From NCBI GenBank assembly GCA_040377825.1, contig JBEINZ010000106.1:1-10349 (forward strand): a DNA stretch of 10,349 nt, in the 5' to 3' direction. Under the pieces are notes generated by a model, which saw only the letters and a program-made list of their open reading frames with translations, made no database searches and was not told the DNA's origin. The DNA is from JBEINZ01 sp040377825. GTDB taxonomy: Bacteria > Pseudomonadota > Alphaproteobacteria > Rhizobiales > Ancalomicrobiaceae. Positions 1-6,992 of the stretch are shown here, piece by piece (within the stretch, counting starts at the first letter, position 1; the number at the start of each line of letters is the position of its first letter). The position numbers and the translations under genes are program-made.

Positions 1-6
1 CCTTTT

Positions 7-31
7 CGTTCGGATCGCTTCGCTCCAAACG
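7..31 (-). other. Hairpin just after the pcm stop, possible 3' end signal
   Basis: An inverted repeat begins 10 nt past the pcm stop. The arms at 7-14 (CGTTCGGA) and 24-31 (TCCAAACG) pair over eight positions, one of them a U-G wobble in the minus-strand RNA, around a 9-nt loop. No T tract follows on the minus strand, so it does not meet the usual pattern of an intrinsic terminator. It could be an mRNA 3' end stabiliser or chance. Confidence 0.3.
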
Positions 32-41
32 GAACAGGCTG

Positions 42-764
42 CTAGAGAATTGCGGCGGTTCCGGAAACTGCCGGCACAAACCGAACCTCGCCCATCGTCT
101 CAAGGCGTGGAACGCGATCAATGAGGCTGACCCGCGTCAGAGTCTGAGCTGACCCGCCGGGCCCAACTGGGGCAACCAGAATACCGGTGTCTTTTAGCTG
201 ATCGAAAAGCACTGCGGGAATAGTCGGCAATGCTGCGGACACCAAGATGCGATCATAGGGCTCTCGCTTCGACCACCCGAGAAGGCCATCACCCCATTCC
301 GCTTCAATCCGTTCGAGGCGCAATGCCGCAAAGCGTTCGCGAGCCAGATCAGTGAGTGTCCGATAGCGGTCGATTGTGATCACTTCGGCGCCGAGGCCTG
401 CCAAAACAGCGGCTGTGTAGCCAGACCCTGTTCCAATTTGCAGGATTTTCTGTCCAGGAATGGGCTGGAGTGCTTTCAGCATAAGCCCAACCACCGAAGG
501 CGCGGGTAATGTCTGACCGCATTCAATCGGCAACGATCGATCTTCAATTGCGAGAATCTGATCTTCGGCTGAAACGAATAGCTTTCGTGGAACCTGCTCG
601 ATCGCGCCAAGAATTCGCCGGTCATCGATACCGCGTCGGCGCAAAGTGAGTATCAGCCGAGCGACGCGTTCGCGTTCATCATCATCGAGTTCGAGAATAG
701 AACGATCGATGGGACGCTTTTTGCGCTCGGCCACGTCCCTTTCCCCCTGCACCGTCCAATTCAT
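42..764 (-). CDS. pcm: Protein-L-isoaspartate O-methyltransferase family protein
   Basis: Pcm-family SAM-dependent methyltransferase; family members methylate isoaspartyl residues in damaged cytoplasmic proteins to start their repair. Seen: the glycine-rich SAM-binding motif I (ILQIGTGSGYTAAVLA, about residues 97-112 from the ATG used here), the acidic end of the next strand (VITIDR), and the later family block YDRILVSAALPTIP. The N-terminal helix pattern RRRGIDDRRILGAIEQVPRKLFV is also typical. The motif that normally reads TISQP or TISAP is TLPAPS here, so the usual serine is proline. This puts true repair activity in doubt, although membership of the family is clear. The start is uncertain: a TTG at 779, an ATG at 764 (used here) and a GTG at 734 share the frame. 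The GTG has the best purine-rich ribosome-binding stretch in front (GGGGGAAAGG) and would give 230 residues, close to usual Pcm lengths. serS lies upstream, 281-300 nt away depending on the start. Confidence 0.88.
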   Translation of the reverse strand: MNWTVQGERDVAERKKRPIDRSILELDDDERERVARLILTLRRRGIDDRRILGAIEQVPRKLFVSAEDQILAIEDRSLPIECGQTLPAPSVVGLMLKALQPIPGQKILQIGTGSGYTAAVLAGLGAEVITIDRYRTLTDLARERFAALRLERIEAEWGDGLLGWSKREPYDRILVSAALPTIPAVLFDQLKDTGILVAPVGPGGSAQTLTRVSLIDRVPRLETMGEVRFVPAVSGTAAIL

Positions 765-1061
765 CGAAACTTCGCGCAAGCCTCTGCTTTGTTGCTTCGC
801 CGGTCAAGGCGCGACACATCGGCGGTGATGGAAATCGTGGGTTTATCAAGCACGCCAAAGTCGAATATGTACGCAAAATCAAGTTGGCGCCATGCGATCA
901 GGACGCAGGGAGAGCGCTACACATCAGAGAGTTCTTTGATCGGCGTGACGCAACTCCGCCGCTTTGCATTCCGACCCGACTGAAAGACCCGCGCGAAGCT
1001 GCTGTTCTTGTTAGTGATTGTAGTCATGAGCACACCGTCGATCGCCAGCGCCATTCCCGGT
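765..1061. other. Spacer between serS and pcm, no gene supported
   Basis: In many alphaproteobacteria surE occupies this position. Here only about 281-300 nt separate the serS stop from the pcm start, far too little for SurE (about 250 residues). The minus strand has a 45-codon open frame (1054-917) and a 66-codon one (882-682, overlapping pcm), but neither shows the SurE N-terminal signature (TNDDG) or any motif I recognise. I see no convincing promoter or terminator hairpin. A pcm promoter could lie here but I cannot place it. Confidence 0.55.
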
Positions 1062-2336
1062 TCAGCCAATCCGCTCAAGGCCACCCATGTAACGACGCAG
1101 CGCCTCCGGCACGGTGATTGACCCATCCGCATTTTGGTAGTTTTCCATGACGGCAACGAGTGCACGACCGACCGCGACACCCGAACCATTGAGCGTGTGA
1201 ACGAATCGCGTGCCCTTGCCTTCGGCCGGACGATACCGGGCATTCATGCGGCGCGCTTGAAAGTCGCCGCAGTTGGAGCAAGACGAAATCTCGCGATAGG
1301 CGTTCTGACCTGGCAGCCAAACCTCGATATCGTAGGTCTTCCGCGAAGCGAAGCCCATGTCGCCGGTGCAAAGAACCATGGTTCGAAACGGCAGTTCGAG
1401 CCGCTTCAGCACTTCCTCCGCGGCTGCGGTCATGCGTTCGTGTTCCGCCTCGGATGCCTCCAGTGTCGTAATCGAAACGAGCTCAACCTTCATGAATTGG
1501 TGCTGGCGGATATAGCCGCGCGTATCCCGCCCGGCGGATCCAGCCTCGGAGCGGAAGCAAGGCGAAAGCGCGGTGAAGCGGAACGGCAAAGCGGCTTCGT
1601 CCATGATTTCCTCACGAACCAAGTTAGTAAGCGGAACTTCCGCCGTCGGCACGAGCCAAAAGCCATTCGTTGTCTGAAACAAATCCTCGGAGAACTTAGG
1701 CAAACTGCCGGTTCCATAGGCTGCTTCGGATTTCACCAGCAACGGTGGGTTCGTCTCGCTGTAACCATGGTGGTCGACATGAAGATCAACCATGAACTGG
1801 CCGAGAGCACGTTCCAGTCGGGCAAGCGGTCCTTTGAGAAAGGCAAATCGCGCGCCGGACACTTTGGCGGCAGTTTCAAAGTCCATGAGGCCGAGAGCTT
1901 CACCGATTTCGTAATGCTGCTTCGGCTGGAATTCGAAGCTGCGCTGGGCGCCAACGCGACGGATCTGCACATTACCATGCTCATCGCTGCCGACGGGGAC
2001 ATCGTCCATCGGCAAATTGGGGATGACCGACAAGGCCGCTTCCAGCTCGGCGTCAATTGCGCGCTCGGTCGCTTCGCCAGATTGAATGAACGACTTTAGT
2101 TCCGCGACCTCAAGCAGAAGTTCGGTCGCACGTGCGTCGCCCTTCGCGGCCTTCGCCTTGCCGATTTCCTTGGATGCCGAATTTTGACGGGCTTGCGCAT
2201 CCTGCAGTAGCATAAGGTGATGGCGCCGCTTCTCGTCGATTGCCAGGAGTTCCGAGCCGATAGGCTCCTTGCCGCGCCGCCTAAGGCCGTCATCGAAAGC
2301 TTTTGCGTTCTCGCGGATCCATTTAATGTCGAACAT
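1062..2336 (-). CDS. serS: Serine--tRNA ligase (SerRS)
   Basis: Cytoplasmic class II aminoacyl-tRNA synthetase that charges tRNA-Ser (and tRNA-Sec where present) with serine, using ATP. The 424-residue product has the usual length. Residues 1-100 form the N-terminal helical arm that contacts the tRNA long variable arm, rich in charged and Ala residues. The catalytic core shows the serine-binding TAEVP (about 231-235), class II motif 2 from FRSEAG to FMKVE (about 261-285) and motif 3 NGSGVAVGRALVAVMEN (about 383-399) with its conserved arginine. The conserved C-terminal tail YMGGLERI is intact. I chose the ATG at 2336 because the protein then begins MFDIKWIREN as in relatives and an AAGG ribosome-binding site lies 8 nt upstream; an in-frame TTG at 2351 is less likely. 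It follows tatC by 68 nt, a common alphaproteobacterial order. That spacer holds short GC-rich inverted repeats but no clear terminator, so readthrough from tat is possible. Confidence 0.98.
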   Translation of the reverse strand: MFDIKWIRENAKAFDDGLRRRGKEPIGSELLAIDEKRRHHLMLLQDAQARQNSASKEIGKAKAAKGDARATELLLEVAELKSFIQSGEATERAIDAELEAALSVIPNLPMDDVPVGSDEHGNVQIRRVGAQRSFEFQPKQHYEIGEALGLMDFETAAKVSGARFAFLKGPLARLERALGQFMVDLHVDHHGYSETNPPLLVKSEAAYGTGSLPKFSEDLFQTTNGFWLVPTAEVPLTNLVREEIMDEAALPFRFTALSPCFRSEAGSAGRDTRGYIRQHQFMKVELVSITTLEASEAEHERMTAAAEEVLKRLELPFRTMVLCTGDMGFASRKTYDIEVWLPGQNAYREISSCSNCGDFQARRMNARYRPAEGKGTRFVHTLNGSGVAVGRALVAVMENYQNADGSITVPEALRRYMGGLERIG

Positions 2337-2404
2337 GGCTGAAACCTTCAAGTGGAGGGCTGCGGGAGGCAGGCCACTCCGCGAGCGCCGCTCCCTCGAA
2401 GTTG

Positions 2405-3199
2405 TCAGGTGTTGGCCGACGCGGTCCCCGAACCCGGCGTCTGTTTACGCTCGATGAAGCGTACCGCCAAGATGGTGAGTTCGTAGAGAAGGATCGTAGG
2501 CACCGCAAGGAAGATTTGGGACAGGGGGTCCGGCGGCGTCAGGATCGCCGCAGCCACGAACGCGAATAAAATCGCCCAACGCCGCCAGTTCGCCAAGTCT
2601 TTCGACGTCAGAATCCCGATCCGCGCAAGCAGTGACAACACAACTGGCATCTGAAAAACAATCCCGAACGCGAAAGTGAGCGCCATAATCAAGGAAAGAT
2701 ACTCGCTGACCCTCGGGAGCAGCTCGATCTTGATCGCGTCGTCGCCGGTCTGTTGCATACCAGCGAAAAAGCCGAGCACAATCGGCAGCATAAAGTATAC
2801 AAGCGTAGCGCCAAGCATGAAGAACACCGGCGTCGCGATGAGATATGGCAGGAAGGCGTGCCGCTCTTGCCGATATAGACCAGGGGCGACAAACATATAG
2901 AGCTGTGTCGCAATCACCGGGAACGCGATGAATAGCGCACCATAAAAGGCCACTGTAATCTGAGTGATAAAGAACTCTTGTGGTGCGGTGAAGATCATCA
3001 CAGCGCCTTTGCCGGTCAACCCACGTATGACCCAATCGTACGGCCATACCAAAAAGTTATAGATCGGCTTAGCAAAGTAGAAGCAAACGAGGAATGCGGC
3101 TATAATGGCCAAAAGTGCTTTGATCAAGCGCGAACGTAGCTCGATCAGATGATCGAGAAGAGGTGCTTTGGAGGCTTCGATTTCTGCTTCTTCGTTCAT
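2405..3199 (-). CDS. tatC: Sec-independent protein translocase TatC
   Basis: Six-span inner-membrane protein that, with TatB, recognises twin-arginine signal peptides and nucleates the channel for export of folded proteins. The 264-residue length is normal. Seen in order: the cytoplasmic N-terminal motif HLIELRSR (17-24; E20 matches E. coli E15), a first membrane segment (about 27-44), the first-periplasmic-loop signature TAPQEFF (71-77), the cytoplasmic block APGLYRQER (105-113; E112 matches E. coli E103, part of the signal-peptide site), and the late motif TPPDPLSQ (221-228; D224 and Q228 match the conserved E. coli D211 and Q215). All key residues are present, so the protein should be active. 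The ATG lies 4 nt after the tatB stop, which suggests translational coupling, as its own ribosome-binding site is weak. Confidence 0.98.
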   Translation of the reverse strand: MNEEAEIEASKAPLLDHLIELRSRLIKALLAIIAAFLVCFYFAKPIYNFLVWPYDWVIRGLTGKGAVMIFTAPQEFFITQITVAFYGALFIAFPVIATQLYMFVAPGLYRQERHAFLPYLIATPVFFMLGATLVYFMLPIVLGFFAGMQQTGDDAIKIELLPRVSEYLSLIMALTFAFGIVFQMPVVLSLLARIGILTSKDLANWRRWAILFAFVAAAILTPPDPLSQIFLAVPTILLYELTILAVRFIERKQTPGSGTASANT

Positions 3200-3203
3200 C
3201 GCG

Positions 3204-3782
3204 TCAGGCGCTCTTGGTTGCCGCAGGGGAAGCGTGGTGCGCGTTCTCTGGTTTGGTCTCCGGCACGACTCTGTCGACTAGAGCCTCCGGCGGCTCAAGC
3301 GGCATAGGCTGGAGATGGTCAAGGGCTTTCGAACTCGCATCGTCGACCAAACTATTCAACGATGCTTGCTCTGGCGTTGCTTCATCGATCGACGTCGCGG
3401 CTAAGGTATCCGAGCTGTCCGCCTCGACTTGGTGACGATCCTGATCGAAGGAAGACCGGATTTCCGACGCGGCCTGGTTTAACTCGGTCTGCGCGGAGGA
3501 CATGGCCTCCTGGACGGGTTGAAGGGCGCTGTCGATCTCGCTCTTGAGGATTTGAACCGGATTAATCGACTGCAAGTCTTCAACCGTCTTTTTGACGTCT
3601 TCCAGTTCTGCTTCGCGGATAGCTTCGCTGACCTGCCCTTGGAAATCAGCGGCCATGCGCCGCACTTTTCCCATGGTTTGCCCAGCCACGCGTAGCAGCT
3701 TCGGCAGGTCTTTCGGGCCGACGACGACCAGCGCCACCACCCCGATTACGAGCATTTCGCCCCAACTGACGTCCAATAACAT
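3204..3782 (-). CDS. tatB: Sec-independent protein translocase TatB
   Basis: Single-span subunit of the TatBC receptor complex for twin-arginine substrates. Residues 1-5 are short and periplasmic, residues 6-22 form the membrane helix with the conserved glutamate E9 (E. coli E8), then the hinge VGPKDLPKLLR (21-31) and an amphipathic helix. The VVGPKDLP signature and the order tatA-tatB-tatC separate it from TatA. The C-terminal half (about 75-192) is charged, Ser/Asp/Glu-rich and probably disordered, as is usual in alphaproteobacterial TatB; it ends in PAATKSA. It begins MLLDVSWGEM rather than the common MFDIGWSE, a minor change. The ATG at 3782 has an AGGT ribosome-binding sequence 7 nt upstream, which is part of a 10-bp palindrome (GACCTAGGTC, 3789-3798) that could partly mask it. 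The gene is separated from tatA by 93 nt containing a strong hairpin. Confidence 0.96.
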   Translation of the reverse strand: MLLDVSWGEMLVIGVVALVVVGPKDLPKLLRVAGQTMGKVRRMAADFQGQVSEAIREAELEDVKKTVEDLQSINPVQILKSEIDSALQPVQEAMSSAQTELNQAASEIRSSFDQDRHQVEADSSDTLAATSIDEATPEQASLNSLVDDASSKALDHLQPMPLEPPEALVDRVVPETKPENAHHASPAATKSA

Positions 3783-3832
3783 TTCGATGACCTAGGTCGA
3801 CGGCGCCATTCGCGGCGGCCGGTCAGGCTCGC

Positions 3833-3862
3833 GTGTGGCGGCCGGGAATCGGCCGCTCACAC
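3833..3862 (-). promoter_or_regulatory. Strong hairpin in the tatA-tatB spacer
   Basis: A near-perfect inverted repeat starts 13 nt after the tatA stop. The arms GTGTG plus GCGGCCG (3833-3844) pair completely with CGGCCGC plus CACAC (3850-3856 and 3858-3862) around a 5-nt loop (3845-3849), with one bulged base at 3857. That is 12 base pairs, 10 of them G-C. No T tract follows on the minus strand, so a standard intrinsic terminator is unlikely. A processing or 3' stabilising element that raises TatA over TatBC, or partial attenuation, fits better. Confidence 0.55.
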
Positions 3863-3875
3863 GGTAGAGCGGGGT

Positions 3876-4127
3876 TCAGCTCGCCTTCGACTTGTCGGTC
3901 TCGGTGCGGACGGCGTCGCCAGCGCGATGGTCAATCGTCTTGGCAGGGCCGGTGTCGGCCGAAGTCGCGGCGGCATCCGCCGATGCGGTGTCTTCGGACA
4001 TGCCCTTCTTGAAGTTTTTGATACCCTTCGCGAAGTCGCCCATCAGCTCAGGAATCTTGCCACGTCCGAACAGGAGGAGCACGACCACCAGGACAATGAG
4101 CCAATGCCAAATGCTAAGAGAACCCAT
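3876..4127 (-). CDS. tatA: Sec-independent protein translocase TatA
   Basis: Small pore-forming or membrane-thinning subunit of the Tat translocase, needed in excess over TatBC. The 83-residue protein has a short periplasmic N terminus, one membrane helix (residues 6-20, IWHWLIVLVVVLLLF), the FGRGKIPEL hinge (20-28) and an amphipathic helix ending in FKKGM (about 29-43). A hydrophilic Ala/Asp/Thr tail follows. The FGRGKIPE hinge is the typical alphaproteobacterial TatA form and separates it from TatB. The ATG at 4127 has a GGAG ribosome-binding site 9 nt upstream. It is the first of the three tat genes and lies 124 nt after the ABC ATPase gene, a spacer that may hold its own promoter. Confidence 0.97.
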   Translation of the reverse strand: MGSLSIWHWLIVLVVVLLLFGRGKIPELMGDFAKGIKNFKKGMSEDTASADAAATSADTGPAKTIDHRAGDAVRTETDKSKAS

Positions 4128-4171
4128 GTTAACCTACTCCATTTCCGACCCGGTCGGCGTCATCGTCGCGC

Positions 4172-4200
4172 AATATGGCAAAAAGGGTCCGCCACCGCAA
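4172..4200 (-). promoter_or_regulatory. Candidate promoter for the tat genes
   Basis: Reading the minus strand, TTGCGG (4200-4195) and CATATT (4177-4172) are separated by 17 nt. They match the sigma-70 consensus at three and four of six positions. The site lies 44 nt upstream of the tatA start, in the longest spacer between scpB and serS. The match is weak and could be chance. Confidence 0.25.
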
Positions 4201-4232
4201 CACGGGTCTCACCGCCGTTCATATGGGGCGCA

Positions 4233-4245
4233 TCACGCAGCGTGA
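4233..4245. repeat. 13-bp odd palindrome after the ABC ATPase gene
   Basis: The sequence TCACGC-A-GCGTGA is a perfect inverted repeat with one central base, 6 nt past the stop of the ABC ATPase gene and about 33 nt upstream of the candidate -35 box. No T tract follows on either strand and the centre is too short for a normal hairpin loop. A dimeric regulator site is possible; chance is also possible. Confidence 0.25.
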
Positions 4246-4251
4246 AAAGCG

Positions 4252-5376
4252 TTACAAGCGCGTTTCCGACGCCTTTGCGAAGATTAGGGTTTCCGAGTGA
4301 TCGATCTGGATTGAAACGTCGTCGCCTTGAGCAAATCCGGCCCCACCGCGTACCCGTGCCTTCACGGGGCGGTCCAGCCCATCGACTACCAATTCAATCA
4401 GATCGACCTCACCTAGGAACCGAATTTCGATGATCCGCGCGAGGACGCCCTGCCCCGAGCGCTGGAGTCTCACGCCCTGAGGCCTAATCGCGATATCGAG
4501 CTCGACCCCACTCGGAAACCCGCTCGTCGCGAGGCGTCCGAGCGGCGTGTCGATTGATGAGCCATCACTACGACCTTCCAGTACGTTGAGCTCCGAGAAA
4601 AACCGCGCAGCGAAAAGATCGACCGGAGACCGATACATCTCGGCGGCCGAACCAACCTGGACGATTTGACCGGCGCGCATCAGCGCGATGCGATCGCCCA
4701 TGCGCATAGCCTCTTCAGGATCGTGCGTTACGATCAGCGACGTGGCACGGGTTTCTCGAAGCACAGCGAGCGTGTCGTCGCGCACCGCATCGCGCAATCG
4801 TCGGTCAAGGCCCGAAAATGGTTCATCCATTAACAGAACCTTCGGCCGCGGTGCGATTGCCCGGGCAAGCGCCACACGTTGCTGCTCCCCTCCGGAAAGC
4901 TCATGCGGATAGTCCCACGCATGGTCCTCTAGCCCAACACGTGCAAGCGATGTTAGCGCCTCGCGTTCGGCTTCGGCTTTTGGCAAGGCCGTCAGCCCAA
5001 ACATGACGTTGGCAATAATCGTCATATGAGGAAACAGTGCATAGTCCTGAAAGACGAGACCGATGCCGCGCAGTTCTGGTTCCAGGAACGTCGACGGCCC
5101 GGCAACTTCACGATCATCAATGAGAATGCGACCCTGGTTCGGCCGTTCAACGCCCGCAGCGATTCGCAGTAGCGTGGTCTTGCCGCAACCGGATTGGCCC
5201 AGGAGGCACAAAACCTCGCCCGGTTCAACGACAAGGCTTACGCCACGCACCGATGGCACGTTCTCATAGGCGTGCTCGATTTGATCGAACGAAAGCCGGG
5301 CGGCGATTGTTGCTGCCGCCTTCGTGCGCTGTGGTATGGTCGAACCGCGACGCAAGGAACTTTCGCGCATACTCAT
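4252..5376 (-). CDS. ABC transporter ATP-binding protein, FbpC/PotA type, orphan
   Basis: Cytoplasmic ATPase subunit of an importer. The nucleotide-binding domain (about residues 27-260) is complete: Walker A GQSGCGKTT (60-68), Q-loop FQDYALFPHMT (109-119), signature LSGGEQQRVALARA (150-163), Walker B VLLMDEP with D174/E175, D-loop SGLD and switch H218 in VTHDPEEA. The C-terminal third (about 285-374) looks like a TOBE-type regulatory or substrate-sensing domain, as in the CysA/PotA/FbpC group. The segment REVAGP...RGIGLVFQDYALFP is closest in style to ferric iron (FbpC-like) ATPases, but substrate cannot be fixed from sequence alone. No permease or binding-protein gene is in the window, so it must pair with subunits encoded elsewhere. 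The first 26 residues are a polar extension and the ribosome-binding site is weak; ATGs at 5376 and 5370 are both possible starts. It follows scpB by 33 nt and is probably cotranscribed with it. Confidence 0.93.
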   Translation of the reverse strand: MSMRESSLRRGSTIPQRTKAAATIAARLSFDQIEHAYENVPSVRGVSLVVEPGEVLCLLGQSGCGKTTLLRIAAGVERPNQGRILIDDREVAGPSTFLEPELRGIGLVFQDYALFPHMTIIANVMFGLTALPKAEAEREALTSLARVGLEDHAWDYPHELSGGEQQRVALARAIAPRPKVLLMDEPFSGLDRRLRDAVRDDTLAVLRETRATSLIVTHDPEEAMRMGDRIALMRAGQIVQVGSAAEMYRSPVDLFAARFFSELNVLEGRSDGSSIDTPLGRLATSGFPSGVELDIAIRPQGVRLQRSGQGVLARIIEIRFLGEVDLIELVVDGLDRPVKARVRGGAGFAQGDDVSIQIDHSETLIFAKASETRL

Positions 5377-5409
5377 TGTTTAGATCCAATATCATTCATC
5401 GCGATATCG

Positions 5410-6105
5410 TCATGCCTCCGGCTCGTCGTTGAGCGAAGCGAAGTCGTCGTCAAGGGCGCCGTCTTCAAGCGGATCTTCTTCACTGCTAAGCACTGCCGGA
5501 TCGGATGGCATCGGCACATGCATTCCGGCGGTTGATGGCCCTTCGAGCAAGCCTGCGCCGCGCAGTTCGTCAAGACCAGGCAAATCCTGTATGGACTCCA
5601 AACCAAAATGAATGAGGAAAGCGTCGGTCGTGCCGTAAGTGATTGGCCGGCCTGGCGATCGACGACGCCCGCGCATGCGGATCCAACCTGTTTCCAAAAG
5701 CACGTCAAGCATGCCCTTTGACATGCCGACACCACGAATCTGTTCGATCTCGGCCCGTGTCGTTGGTTGGTGGTATGCGATCGTCGCCAGCGTTTCCAAT
5801 GCCGCTCGTGATAGACGGCGGGTATCGTGCGCCTCGCGCGCCAAGAGAAAAGCGAGATCATCGGCGGTGCGAAACATCCAGCGGCCGGCGACTTGAACCA
5901 GATTGACCCCTCGATTGCTATAATCCGCTACAAGATCTTGAAGCAGCTCGGTTACGTTAACCCCCGCTGGGAGGCGGTCGGCCAAGGTCGTCGCATCCAA
6001 TGGCTCGGCCGAAGCAAATAGAATTGCCTCCAGACGGCGCATTGCGTCCCGGGTTTCCACCGTCTCCAGTCTTAATCGCTGCTGTTGTTCGGCCGCTGCC
6101 GTCAT
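5410..6105 (-). CDS. scpB: Segregation and condensation protein B (ScpB)
   Basis: Winged-helix subunit that binds the ScpA kleisin as a dimer and completes the SMC-ScpAB condensin, which compacts and segregates the chromosome. The 231-residue protein has two winged-helix domains: about 20-88 (beginning RRLEAILFASAEPL) and about 95-170, with the family signatures RRLSRAALETLATIAYHQP (96-114), TRAEIEQIRGV and GRPITYGTT (152-160) followed by FGL. The last 30 residues are acidic and probably disordered, which is common in alphaproteobacterial ScpB. The start codon overlaps the scpA stop (ATGA at 6105-6102), so the two partners should be made by coupled translation. A GAGGG ribosome-binding sequence lies inside the scpA end. 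Confidence 0.96.
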   Translation of the reverse strand: MTAAAEQQQRLRLETVETRDAMRRLEAILFASAEPLDATTLADRLPAGVNVTELLQDLVADYSNRGVNLVQVAGRWMFRTADDLAFLLAREAHDTRRLSRAALETLATIAYHQPTTRAEIEQIRGVGMSKGMLDVLLETGWIRMRGRRRSPGRPITYGTTDAFLIHFGLESIQDLPGLDELRGAGLLEGPSTAGMHVPMPSDPAVLSSEEDPLEDGALDDDFASLNDEPEA

Positions 6106-6968
6106 GGCGATTGGCCCTCGTCAGGCTCCCCCTTATTCGGTCGCGCCCGCATAAACAATTGTGAGAAGGCTTCCGTCTGTCTGAGTTCGATCCGTCCTTC
6201 GCGCACTAATTCCAAGCTCGCGCTGAAGGCACTGGCAATTACGCTCACGCCCATTTTTTGCGTCAAATACGCTCCAAGAAACGCCTCGATTGGGGTCCAG
6301 TCTACAACGCCGCCGACCAACCGCTCAAGAATCGCGCGCGCGTCGGCGAGTGACCACACTGTGCGCTTAGCCACACGAACAGTGGTAACCGCTTGCCGTT
6401 GGCGCTGTCCTGAATAGGCCGTCAGCAGGTCATAGAGCGTCGCCGTAAAGGTCAAGCGTCGCTCGAAGGCAATTGGCTCCGGCGCGCCACGTGCAAAGAC
6501 GTCACGCCCGAGTCGGTTACGATTCATAAGCCGAGCTGCCACATCGCGCATCGCCTCAAGCCGCTTCAGTCGTCCCGCAAGCGCGGCCGCCAGTTCCTCT
6601 CCGGTGGGTTCATCGTCAGCCTGCGGTGTCGGCAAGAGGAGACGTGACTTAAGGTAGGCAAGCCAGGCAGCCATAACCAGATAATCAGCGGCAAGTTCAA
6701 GGCGAGTCTGCCGAATCTCCTCAATGAATTCGAGATACTGTTCCGCCAGCGCAAGGATCGAGATTCGCGCAAGATCAACCTTTTGCGAACGGGCCAGTGC
6801 CAATAGAAGGTCGAGGGGGCCTTCAAAGCCATCGACATCCACAACCAGCTTCGGCTCCGCAGCATCCGCCGTGGCGAGCCGCGCTGGCGCCTCCCAATCC
6901 TGGACATGCTTCCCGGCTTTTTCCAGGGCAGACTGGGCGTTCATGGCCTCGCTGGCCGTCGTCTGCAT
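6102..6968 (-). CDS. scpA: Segregation and condensation protein A (ScpA)
   Basis: Kleisin subunit that bridges the two heads of the SMC dimer and binds ScpB. The N-terminal signature FEGPLDLLLALARSQKVDL (48-66) is intact, followed by ISILALAEQYLEFI and the helix YLVMAAWLAYLKSRLLLP (96-113), which in the family contacts the SMC neck. The middle (about 120-200) is the linker that wraps around ScpB. A C-terminal winged-helix domain (about 215-275, including VDWTPIEAFLGAYL) contacts the SMC cap. The 288-residue length is normal for alphaproteobacteria, with about 40 extra N-terminal residues of low conservation. The ATG at 6968 has a GGAGG ribosome-binding site 8 nt upstream and lies 24 nt after the nagZ stop. 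Confidence 0.96.
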   Translation of the reverse strand: MQTTASEAMNAQSALEKAGKHVQDWEAPARLATADAAEPKLVVDVDGFEGPLDLLLALARSQKVDLARISILALAEQYLEFIEEIRQTRLELAADYLVMAAWLAYLKSRLLLPTPQADDEPTGEELAAALAGRLKRLEAMRDVAARLMNRNRLGRDVFARGAPEPIAFERRLTFTATLYDLLTAYSGQRQRQAVTTVRVAKRTVWSLADARAILERLVGGVVDWTPIEAFLGAYLTQKMGVSVIASAFSASLELVREGRIELRQTEAFSQLFMRARPNKGEPDEGQSP

Positions 6969-6992
6969 CGCTCAGCCTCCGGCCTTCATCGG

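Noticed and set aside
917..1054. 45-codon minus-strand frame after serS as a possible small gene or surE remnant
   Set aside because: No convincing ribosome-binding site and no SurE TNDDG motif; the VTPI resemblance is four residues long and easily chance.
1134..2099. 321-codon open frame on the plus strand, antisense to serS
   Set aside because: It lies wholly opposite a full-length, motif-complete SerRS. Its translation shows no family motif and is rich in His/Arg, as expected from reading GC-rich codons backwards.
2445..3047. 200-codon minus-strand frame inside tatC
   Set aside because: It is an out-of-frame shadow of tatC, which has all its conserved residues; the shadow has no hydrophobic pattern or motif.
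5373..5861. 162-codon minus-strand frame overlapping scpB and the start of the ABC ATPase gene
   Set aside because: Shadow frame across scpB, whose two winged-helix domains and signatures are intact; the alternative translation has no recognisable features.
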